DNA of 34,614 bases from Lachnospiraceae bacterium (GTDB lineage: Bacteria > Bacillota > Clostridia > Lachnospirales > Lachnospiraceae), in the NCBI GenBank assembly GCA_910575005.1, contig CAJTCL010000026.1, positions 1 through 34,614 on the forward strand, written 5' to 3'. Positions 24,080-30,069 of this stretch are shown here, piece by piece; position 1 is the first letter of the stretch; every line of letters starts with the position of its first letter. A program made the translations under genes and the position numbers. The notes under the pieces are model-generated. The model did no database searches and was not told the origin of the DNA. It saw only the letters and a list, made by a program, of their open reading frames with translations.

Positions 24080-24304
24080 ATGAAAGTTAAAGGTTGTGAA
24101 GTGGATGTTATGGTAACTTTATCAGATAAGAGGTTGTTAAACATGGATGAATTTCGTATTTATGCAGGGCTTGGCAGCAATGTAGCAAGGAACGTAGCAG
24201 AAAAAACAGGGGCATTATTTAAAGTTGGCCGCAGGGTACTTGTGGATAGGGTAAAATTTGATAAATATTGTGATGAAAACTCAGAAGTTGATACAGGGAT
24301 ATAA
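24080..24304 (+). CDS. xis: Excisionase (Tn916 Xis-like)
   Basis: 74 residues with a winged-helix pattern: RLLNMDEFRIYAGLGSNVA, then AEKTGALFKVGRRVLVDRVK, as in Tn916/Tn1549-type Xis proteins. Such proteins bend attachment-site DNA and bias the integrase toward excision. SD AAAGGA lies upstream. No integrase is adjacent, so it is orphaned or belongs to an integrase outside the window. Confidence 0.75.
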   Translation: MKVKGCEVDVMVTLSDKRLLNMDEFRIYAGLGSNVARNVAEKTGALFKVGRRVLVDRVKFDKYCDENSEVDTGI

Positions 24305-24407
24305 GCTGTACCGCAAAGGAAGGGAGGATGTCTTTCCAGAAGGACAGGCTCTGGAGTTGATGCAGATAACGGATAGAAATTTCTTGGAAGAATATTTGGA
24401 AAATTAG
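24273..24407 (+). CDS. Possible small ORF overlapping xis, 44 aa
   Basis: ATG inside the 3' end of xis in the +1 frame. It reads MKTQKLIQGYKLYRKGREDV and continues through a protein-like stretch (ALELMQITDRNFLEEYLEN). No clear SD. It could be a short coupled gene or the remnant of a longer protein. Confidence 0.3.
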   Translation: MKTQKLIQGYKLYRKGREDVFPEGQALELMQITDRNFLEEYLEN

Positions 24408-24463
24408 ACGGCTATCCATTTGCATTACATATCTGTTACATGGATAGTCCATTGAAAGAGGGA

Positions 24464-24891
24464 TATAGAACAGGTAATGACATTCTTAGTTAGCCGGTCA
24501 CTACTTACAAAGATAAGCATACTTGCTAATTCGGACACTATCTTACCAATACAAAAAGCAGGTGATGGCAGACCACAATGCGAGTTAGCCAATGGCAACG
24601 GACAGAAGCGGGCAGAGGTCATCACCTCACCAGGAATACAAAAACGTTATCAGGAGGCAGTCAAAGGGCGTAAAAGACAGATAGAAGTGAATGCGGAAAT
24701 TTGGCTTTTAGACAAGGAAGAAACTGCATCTTGTATTAAAGTAACAAAAAATTATAGTTTTTCCGAGAAAAACCAGGGTAAATCTAAGAAAAACCAGAGT
24801 AAATCTAAGAAAAATGACATAAAAGAAAGTAAAGGAAAAGAAAGTAAAGGAAAAGGGCTGCCGCGCATAGAACGGTTTGAGGACTTTTGGT
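24464..24891 (+). repeat. 428-bp perfect direct repeat, copy 2
   Basis: Same orientation as copy 1 at 10492-10919, so homologous recombination between the copies could excise the intervening 13972 bp. Copy 2 lies in a broken gene; copy 1 in an intact one. Confidence 0.95.
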
Positions 24892-25039
24892 CAGTGTACC
24901 CAAACAAGCAGTGGCGTTATCTGGAAATAAACAGGAGGAGTTATCAGAACAGGCGGAGTATGGGATAAAACCAGGGGAAGAAGAGTTGGTTGGGGATGAT
25001 GGACAGTGGTGGAAGTATGAACCAAATGGCTGGGAAGGG
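24464..25039 (+). pseudogene. DUF4373 gene remnant containing repeat copy 2
   Basis: 24464-24891 is identical to 10492-10919. Just past it the sequence still resembles the region A gene (CCCAAACAAGCAG) but diverges and shifts frame, ending the reading frame at 24968. A second frame then gives the plausible C-terminal tail EEELVGDDGQWWKYEPNGWEG, ending at 25039. The N-terminal DUF4373 domain is absent, so this is a non-functional chimeric fragment. Confidence 0.85.
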
Positions 25040-25057
25040 TAAGCATGTGTGAAAGAA

Positions 25058-25088
25058 AAAAGCCTTGCTGCTGCAACAGAAGGCTTTT
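25058..25088 (+). terminator. Weak hairpin before sigma gene
   Basis: AAAAGCCTT (25058-25066) pairs perfectly with AAGGCTTTT (25080-25088). Only a short T run follows, so it may be an attenuator or a weak terminator between the DUF4373 remnant and the sigma-factor gene. Confidence 0.45.
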
Positions 25089-25147
25089 GAGGGATAGGGT
25101 TCTTAGGTCATTCATAGATAAATCCATGATAAGGGGGATGGCAAGGC

Positions 25148-26008
25148 ATGTCAAACGAAGAACTTGTGGAACAGATACAAAAGGGGATCGACATTACCAT
25201 CAACCAGGAAAGGCTCTGGAAGCAAAATAAAGGCTTTGTGATGCAGTGTATTAAAAAATATGTCGGCAGTTGTGCAAAACAAGATTTTCATGATTTCTTG
25301 CAAGAAGGGTTCCTTGGTTTGGTGGAGGCTGCCCATTCCTTTGACTTTGGGCAAGGTGTAAAGTTTTTGACCTATGCAGAGTATGGCATCCGAAAATCTG
25401 TTTACCGTTACAATGGCCTGAATACCTATATGGTGCGTGTTCCAGAGTACCTTAAAACCAGAATGAGAAAGTTCGCAGCATTCAAAAGAGAATATTGGGA
25501 GGAATACCACCAGGAACCACAGCCAGAGGAAATACAAAGGGCCTTGCATATTTCCTACCGTTCCCTCTGCCATCTGGAAAAAACCATGCTAAATATGACG
25601 ACAAGAAGCCTGGACGAATACATTTCAGAGGATGGGGACACCAGCCTGGTTGACCTGCTTTCCACAGAGGAAAGGATGGACGAGCTGGCCAGCAGCAGTG
25701 AATACCATAGGGAACTGCATCAAGAGCTGGAGGAAGCACTATCCATGCTTGACCCAAAAACAGCGCTGGTGATACGCTGTGCATATTATCAGCAAAATAG
25801 TTATACGCGGACCGCTCAACTATTTGGGTGCAGCAGGCAAGCAGTAGAGGAACGCATCAAGAAAGGCTTTTTTAAGATACTCCATTCCAGGCACAGGGAA
25901 AGGCTGGAAAGTTTCATGTGGGAAGGGTATCACGTGGATCCCAGGCGCCTAAGTGATTATGTTGACATGGAGCAGATCAACCAAATGGGCAGTGAATTTT
26001 TGCTTTAA
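25148..26008 (+). CDS. Sigma-70 family factor encoded on the element
   Basis: 286 residues. Region 2 is clear (DFLQEGFLGLVEAAHSFDF and VKFLTYAEYGIRKSV), region 3 follows (RVPEYLKTRMRKF...), and region 4 has SMLDPKTALVIRCAYYQ then QLFGCSRQAVEERIKKGF. This is a complete RpoD/SigF-like core without the extra N-terminal domains of a housekeeping factor, so it could direct host RNA polymerase to element promoters. SD AAGGGGG upstream. The next gene, also regulatory, starts within its last codons. Confidence 0.85.
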   Translation: MSNEELVEQIQKGIDITINQERLWKQNKGFVMQCIKKYVGSCAKQDFHDFLQEGFLGLVEAAHSFDFGQGVKFLTYAEYGIRKSVYRYNGLNTYMVRVPEYLKTRMRKFAAFKREYWEEYHQEPQPEEIQRALHISYRSLCHLEKTMLNMTTRSLDEYISEDGDTSLVDLLSTEERMDELASSSEYHRELHQELEEALSMLDPKTALVIRCAYYQQNSYTRTAQLFGCSRQAVEERIKKGFFKILHSRHRERLESFMWEGYHVDPRRLSDYVDMEQINQMGSEFLL

Positions 26009-26858
26009 GGCAGGTGATGAAGGATTGGTTTATTTTTATGATTACTTTGCAAGGGAATACAGGGAAGGAAATAGGGACAGGCTGCTTTGTGCCCCTGCTG
26101 CCATGTTTCAAGGTATCAAACCAGAAGCGGTTAAGAATTGCAGGCTCGTGTTGAAAAATGCCTTTCTGGGTTATCGTGAGGGAAGGAATGCAGAAGTACT
26201 AAAGGCACTGCTTTTAAAGTACCAGGGATATATTTCAGGCCTGCAGGAAGAACATGCTAAGAACAGATACAACGTGTTTGTGTATCGGTATATGTTGGAG
26301 GTTCCTGTCGGCAGCAGGGCAATAGCCACAAAGCTTGGGATCGTAAAGAAAACCATACAGAACTATATCAATGGGTGCTTGGATGAAATGCTGATGCTCT
26401 GCATGGGGTTGCCAGCAATAGGAAAACCGCCAAAGGAGAAAGAAATGGCGATCCGCATATTGATCACTTACCAACGGCTTTTGAATGGGATGGCGGAAGA
26501 TGATATTCTTTGTTTATTTCCAGGGAAAAGAGAACGGTCTGTCGTGGAACAAGGCAGAAGGCTTACCAGGGAGGTTATGGGATGGTTTGCGGATGCAGTA
26601 GAGGCTTACTCAGATTTTTGCCAGGATAAACATACACAGGTTGCCACTGACATTAGAAAAGCAGAGGTTTTACGAAACTGTTTGAATGGTGTCTCCCCTA
26701 CTGCCATAGCGGAAGCATATGGCTGTTGTGAAAGTACGGTGTATGCAGATATGCGGGAGAATGAGAAAAGGCTGTCAGCTATGTTATTTGATGCGGGAAA
26801 AACTATGGCAGATATAAAGGATAAGACCATCTGGTCTGAAGAAAGTGCTTGGAGGTAG
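25992..26858 (+). CDS. ArpU/sigma-like regulator
   Basis: About 288 residues. The C-terminal HTH (GVSPTAIAEAYGCCESTVYAD then RLSAMLFDAG) is clearly related to the end of the ArpU-like protein at 21917-22507. A second HTH lies near the middle (SRAIATKLGIVKKTIQNYI). The GTG at 25992 overlaps the sigma gene by 17 bp; TTG near 26024 behind AGGTGAT is an alternative. Likely a transcription activator acting with the sigma factor. Confidence 0.6.
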   Translation: MNFCFKAGDEGLVYFYDYFAREYREGNRDRLLCAPAAMFQGIKPEAVKNCRLVLKNAFLGYREGRNAEVLKALLLKYQGYISGLQEEHAKNRYNVFVYRYMLEVPVGSRAIATKLGIVKKTIQNYINGCLDEMLMLCMGLPAIGKPPKEKEMAIRILITYQRLLNGMAEDDILCLFPGKRERSVVEQGRRLTREVMGWFADAVEAYSDFCQDKHTQVATDIRKAEVLRNCLNGVSPTAIAEAYGCCESTVYADMRENEKRLSAMLFDAGKTMADIKDKTIWSEESAWR

Positions 26859-26866
26859 TAAGACCG

Positions 26867-26959
26867 ATGGCAGAGCGACAGGAGACTATCTGTTTTAGGG
26901 CAGGAAGACAGATTGTATTAGGGATTATTGAAAGCTGCAAAAATAATATGCATGGATGA
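26867..26959 (+). CDS. Short ORF, possible remnant, 30 aa
   Basis: ATG 11 nt after GGAGG; reads MAERQETICFRAGRQIVLGI and stops. The CFRAGR segment resembles CFKAGD at the start of the preceding regulator, so it may be the leftover N-terminus of a related gene. Low confidence as a functional peptide. Confidence 0.25.
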   Translation: MAERQETICFRAGRQIVLGIIESCKNNMHG

Positions 26960-26996
26960 AACAGTAAGGGTATTTGAGTATGAGGAGATCAAACAG

Positions 26997-27758
26997 ATGG
27001 AACCGTTGAGTATAATTGAAAATGAATTGGTACCAGTTTATATCACCAGTACAGGGGAAAAGGTTGTCTATGGGACAGATTTGCACAGAGTGTTGGAAGT
27101 AAAAAGCCATTATCGAGATTGGGTAAAGAATCGTTTGAATGATATTGGTGCAATCGAGAATGAAGATTTTGAAGGCGCTGAAATTTTAGCACCTTCTGGA
27201 CAAACGATAAGAAACCATATTATCTGTTTAGATACTGCCAAAGAAATGGCAATGCTGGAGAGGAATGAGAAGGGAAAGCAAATCCGCAGATATTTTATCC
27301 AGATTGAAAAGAAGTATAGGGGCAGTGTGCCTGGTGTAGTACCGACAGGAAAACAACTTATGGCTCTGGCCGTGATAGAGGCACAGAAGACGATTGCAGA
27401 GCAGGAGCAGGCTATTTGTAGGATGAAGCCAAAAGAAATATTTGCGGATGCAGTGGCCGCTTCCAAGAGTTCTATCCTGATTGGGGAGCTTGCAAAACTT
27501 ATCCAGCAGAATGGAATTGATACAGGAGAAAAGCGTCTGTTTGCGTGGATGCGGCAGCAGGGTTTCCTGATCAGCAGGAGAGGGACGGACTATAATATGC
27601 CGACACAGCGGAGCATGGAACGTAAGTTGTTTGAGGTAAAAGAGCACATGATCAATTATCCAGATGGCAGCGTCAGAATAACCAAGACAACGGTTGTAAC
27701 TGGTAAAGGGCAGCAGTATTTTATCAATAAATTCCTGCAGGAACAGAATGGAGCTTAG
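26997..27758 (+). CDS. Phage antirepressor (AntA + KilA-C)
   Basis: 253 residues. The N-terminal AntA/AntB domain (YGTDLHRVLEVKSHYRDWV, then HIICLDTAKEMAMLERNEKG) is followed by a C-terminal KilA-C domain (ILIGELAKLIQQNGI, RLFAWMRQQGFLI, TQRSMERKLFEVKE). Such proteins antagonise or replace repressors and promote induction. The ATG at 26997 is chosen for GAGGAG 10 nt upstream; an upstream frame extends to 26928. A terminator overlaps its stop codon. Confidence 0.9.
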   Translation: MEPLSIIENELVPVYITSTGEKVVYGTDLHRVLEVKSHYRDWVKNRLNDIGAIENEDFEGAEILAPSGQTIRNHIICLDTAKEMAMLERNEKGKQIRRYFIQIEKKYRGSVPGVVPTGKQLMALAVIEAQKTIAEQEQAICRMKPKEIFADAVAASKSSILIGELAKLIQQNGIDTGEKRLFAWMRQQGFLISRRGTDYNMPTQRSMERKLFEVKEHMINYPDGSVRITKTTVVTGKGQQYFINKFLQEQNGA

Positions 27759-27777
27759 GTTTCCGTTCTGTTTTTTT
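27742..27777 (+). terminator. Terminator after antirepressor
   Basis: AACAGAATGGA (27742-27752) pairs with TCCGTTCTGTT (27762-27772), 11 bp with one G-T, followed by a run of Ts. The stem includes the last codons, and the stop codon lies in the loop. Confidence 0.85.
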
Positions 27778-27811
27778 GTGTTACCGTTATTACTAAGGTA
27801 GGAACTGAAAG

Positions 27812-28052
27812 TAACCGAACGTTCGCATTGATATGGAACTACGGGAAATAACCGAACGTTCGCTTTGGCATGGAACAAAAATGAATACAAAACAAATGTT
27901 ACAACCAGTTTTTCTACTGTTGTACAGATCAGATCAGGATATGTACAGAACTGGAAGAACCAGGGGGCGTTTGGAAAGAGTGAGGATGTTATCATCTGAC
28001 AGAAAAACGTTCACGAGGAATGGGGAAATAACCGAACGTTCGCTTTGGCATG
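27812..28052 (+). repeat. Three iteron-like units with CGAACGTTCG palindrome
   Basis: TAACCGAACGTTCGC occurs at 27812-27826, 27849-27863 and 28029-28043. Each is followed 6 nt later by ATG (27833, 27870, 28050); the first two share ATGGAAC and the last two share TTTGGCATG. Each core contains the perfect 10-bp palindrome CGAACGTTCG. They lie in a 557-bp stretch (27759-28315) with no convincing gene. Regulator-binding sites or replication iterons are possible. Confidence 0.7.
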
Positions 28053-28194
28053 AGTAGAACCAGAACAGGCAGTTATATAGTTCCTTTTAGGCGATTTATG
28101 GCAGGGAACTGGAGAAATGGGAGAGAATATGGTAGTATATAGGTCCATATTTCATAGTGTGGAATAAGAATTTGTCCTGCTGCACGGGCAGACA

Positions 28195-28240
28195 CAAAAA
28201 CACCATCCAGAATACTTTGATAAGCATTGAGGACGGTGTT
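28195..28240 (-). terminator. Terminator of hicAB operon 1
   Basis: On the minus strand AACACCGTCC pairs with GGATGGTGTT across a 22-nt loop and is followed by TTTTTG. It lies 75 bp beyond the hicB stop, in the right orientation to end hicAB transcription. Confidence 0.6.
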
Positions 28241-28315
28241 CTATTATGCTCAGAAGGCTACTTCTGCAGTTCGGCATCAAAAGGTTGTGACATGTTACAT
28301 GGCAGCAGGGGAGGA

Positions 28316-28729
28316 CTAGCGTTTTTCAGATATAGGGATTTGCAGGTAATCCATCAGGGCAGCTTCTAAGAGTCGGGAATAATTAACCTTCTGTTCTTCT
28401 GCAATCCTTTTTAGCCATGCTGGAAGGGTGATGTTTGTTTTGATGCGCTCGTTATCCTTTTTCATACGAAATAAATCAGGATGGATCGTAATTGGCATGA
28501 TTACATTGCCTTCCGTATCTTCTTTTGAGAGGTTTACAGATGGAGTGGGAATTTGTTCCTGGTCACATTCCATACTGTAAACATGCAGGCTTGCGGCTTC
28601 TGCTGCCATGCGTGCAGCCTCTTCCAGATTAGTCCCAACGCTGATACATCCAGGCAGATCAGGAAAATAGATGCTATATGAGCCGTCTGTCGCTGGTTCA
28701 AAAACTGCCAGATAAGTTAAATTTTGCAT
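28316..28729 (-). CDS. hicB: HicB antitoxin
   Basis: 137 residues. The N-terminal HicB domain (YSIYFPDLPGCISVGTNLEE, partial RNase-H-like fold) precedes a C-terminal ribbon-helix-helix-like segment (NITLPAWLKRIAEEQKVNYS) that would bind the operator. It follows hicA on the minus strand (38-bp gap) with SD AAAGGGG. It neutralises HicA and autoregulates the operon. Confidence 0.9.
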   Translation of the reverse strand: MQNLTYLAVFEPATDGSYSIYFPDLPGCISVGTNLEEAARMAAEAASLHVYSMECDQEQIPTPSVNLSKEDTEGNVIMPITIHPDLFRMKKDNERIKTNITLPAWLKRIAEEQKVNYSRLLEAALMDYLQIPISEKR

Positions 28730-28767
28730 AAATATGCCCCTTTCTATGATTGACGCAGGCAGTAGGG

Positions 28768-28950
28768 CTATTTTAGCCCTGCCTGCTTGTAAATACTGTT
28801 TAAAGTTCCAGGTTTCAGGTCCCCACTATGGTTTGGTATGGTGACTTTCCCTGGTTTCGATGGATGCTTTAGGCTTATGTGGGAACCCTCTTGGTTGGTT
28901 TCGTACCATCCATCTTTCCGAAGTATCTTCCGTATTTCCCGAACGGTCAT
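28768..28950 (-). CDS. hicA: HicA toxin (mRNA interferase)
   Basis: 60 residues with the full HicA dsRBD-like pattern: REIRKILRKDGWYETNQEGS, catalytic His in GSHISLKHP, then KVTIPNHSGDLKPGTLNSI and KQAGLK. It cleaves mRNA when free of HicB. SD AAGGAGG lies upstream. First gene of the operon, behind a consensus promoter with a built-in operator (28974-29028). Confidence 0.92.
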   Translation of the reverse strand: MTVREIRKILRKDGWYETNQEGSHISLKHPSKPGKVTIPNHSGDLKPGTLNSIYKQAGLK

Positions 28951-28973
28951 AACGTGTCCTCCTTATATTATTT

Positions 28974-29028
28974 ATTATACGCCTTATTTATGCGTATGTC
29001 AATAATTATGTGTATAAAATATACGCAT
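28974..29028 (-). promoter_or_regulatory. hicAB promoter with embedded operators
   Basis: Minus strand TTGACA (28997-29002), 17-bp spacer, TATAAT (28974-28979): perfect consensus. The spacer carries the palindrome TACGC-N9-GCGTA (28978-28996). A second palindrome, ATGTGTAT-N5-ATACGCAT (29008-29028), lies just upstream. These are probable HicB-binding sites. Confidence 0.85.
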
Positions 29029-29182
29029 ATTTAAAAAATAGGAAAGCACAAATGGGCCTGTCCTGCTGCCATACGGAGGCTTAATGGTTGTTAATGGTAT
29101 ATTATCTAATAATAGGCTAAAGTACCCGTATAGGGCAGATAGGGCTGATATTTTAGCTGTACTATTACAGGAGATACTTATT

Positions 29183-29401
29183 ATGGAATACATTGTAAAT
29201 TTAATCTGGGACGACGAAGCCAATGTCTGGGTTGCCACAAGCAACGACATCCCTGGCCTTATACTGGAATCCAAATCATATGATACATTGCTGGCACGTG
29301 TAAAACTTGCCGCCCCAGAACTTCTTGAACTAAATTGCCCTGGTTTCCCACCTGGCCCAATATCATTTGTTTCTGGCTTCCGCGAAATGACGGTGCTGTG
29401 A
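29183..29401 (+). CDS. DUF1902 antitoxin
   Basis: 72 residues matching DUF1902: YIVNLIWDDEANVWVATSND then IPGLILESKSYDTLL. The family has a HicB-like fold and is usually the antitoxin partner of a HicA-like toxin gene immediately downstream. SD CAGGAG lies upstream. Its TGA overlaps the ATG of the next frame (TGATGG), the usual coupling, but that partner is decayed. Confidence 0.75.
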   Translation: MEYIVNLIWDDEANVWVATSNDIPGLILESKSYDTLLARVKLAAPELLELNCPGFPPGPISFVSGFREMTVL

Positions 29402-29614
29402 TGGCTGAATATGAAAGAGTTGTCCTCAAAATCCTTACGTATGGACAGTTGTCTTTCAGTGCCTATAATTTCCGGCGTCCCGTGGCGGGAATTACCGTTT
29501 CGGGGTATCTGTACTATACACGTTTATTCACATGGATTGAATTTGGATATGATCTGGTATGATGTCGTGTCCTGCTGCATTCTCTGGAATTATGACAGAG
29601 GGAAGGATGTATAA
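29401..29614 (+). pseudogene. Decayed HicA-like toxin partner
   Basis: Starts MAEYERVVLKILT, as HicA-like partners of DUF1902 often do. It then loses the expected GKGDHDIWYS active-site segment in frame; another frame shows a faint HGLNLDMIWYD. At least one frameshift plus substitutions are implied. The antitoxin therefore appears to be orphaned. Confidence 0.45.
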
Positions 29615-29771
29615 TAGCCATGAGATTTAAAAATTCGCCCCAAATCGGGCTGAAATTTGTATTAGAGGTATTTCTATCATGAATAGGTTAAAAATGGCAG
29701 AATGGGCGGATTAGAAAGTATAGAGCTTGCTGTAAATGGTAGAAGGCTTTTTTGATGTGCATATTTGGGGG

Positions 29772-29800
29772 TTGTGTAAAAATATGGAAGATACTATAAT
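29772..29800 (+). promoter_or_regulatory. Promoter of NLR-like operon
   Basis: TTGTGT (29772-29777), 17-bp spacer and perfect TATAAT (29795-29800). A start near 29807 gives a short leader to the GTG at 29842. This indicates a dedicated promoter for the two-gene locus. Confidence 0.7.
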
Positions 29801-29841
29801 AAAGACAGATAAAAAAGAATAAGAGATAAGGGGGAATAACA

Positions 29842-30069
29842 GTGGAAATAATGGATATATTCAATGTGGTTTGTGGGGCATGTTCCGTAGTAGGGTTGCT
29901 GGTATCTGTTTTTACGGCAAGTAAAGTGGTTAAGATTTCACAGACAATCAATAGTGGGAATAAGGATGACCATTCTAATGTTGTCAATAAGAACTCAAAG
30001 AGTACATTCAATGGCTCATATGTGGGGAGGGATAGTGTAAATGGGACCAGAAATAGTAAACAGGAATAA
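29842..30069 (+). CDS. Small membrane protein, candidate NLR-coupled effector
   Basis: 75 residues. Residues about 6-30 form a single hydrophobic helix (NVVCGACSVVGLLVSVF), then a polar Asn/Ser-rich linker, then the C-terminal motif STFNGSYVGRDSVNG (about 53-67). The same motif occurs at the N-terminus of the next protein (SIFHGDYVGRDDI). GTG start with GGGGG 7 nt upstream; ATG at 29851 is an alternative. It overlaps the STAND gene by 29 bp, so production is coupled. Inferred role: membrane-acting effector recruited by the STAND sensor through the shared motif. No known family is recognised. Confidence 0.65.
   Translation: MEIMDIFNVVCGACSVVGLLVSVFTASKVVKISQTINSGNKDDHSNVVNKNSKSTFNGSYVGRDSVNGTRNSKQE

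Larger units (their letters stand above)
28173..29578 (+). repeat. TGTCCTGCTGC repeated three times around TA genes
   Basis: The 11-mer lies at 28173-28183, 29059-29069 and 29568-29578, same orientation. Copies 1 and 2 bracket hicAB; copies 2 and 3 bracket the DUF1902 module. Flanking bases are not conserved. Confidence 0.5.

Noticed and set aside
27816-27825. CGAACGTTCG read as a LexA/SOS box
   Set aside because: The Firmicutes LexA site needs four central bases between GAAC and GTTC, which are absent here.
27833-28057. Open frame with repeated EITERSLWH segments
   Set aside because: The repeats are explained by the DNA-level palindromic units; no SD and no protein family.
28157-28369. Plus-strand open frame overlapping the hicB 3' end
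   Set aside because: Covers the hicAB terminator and has no RBS or homology.
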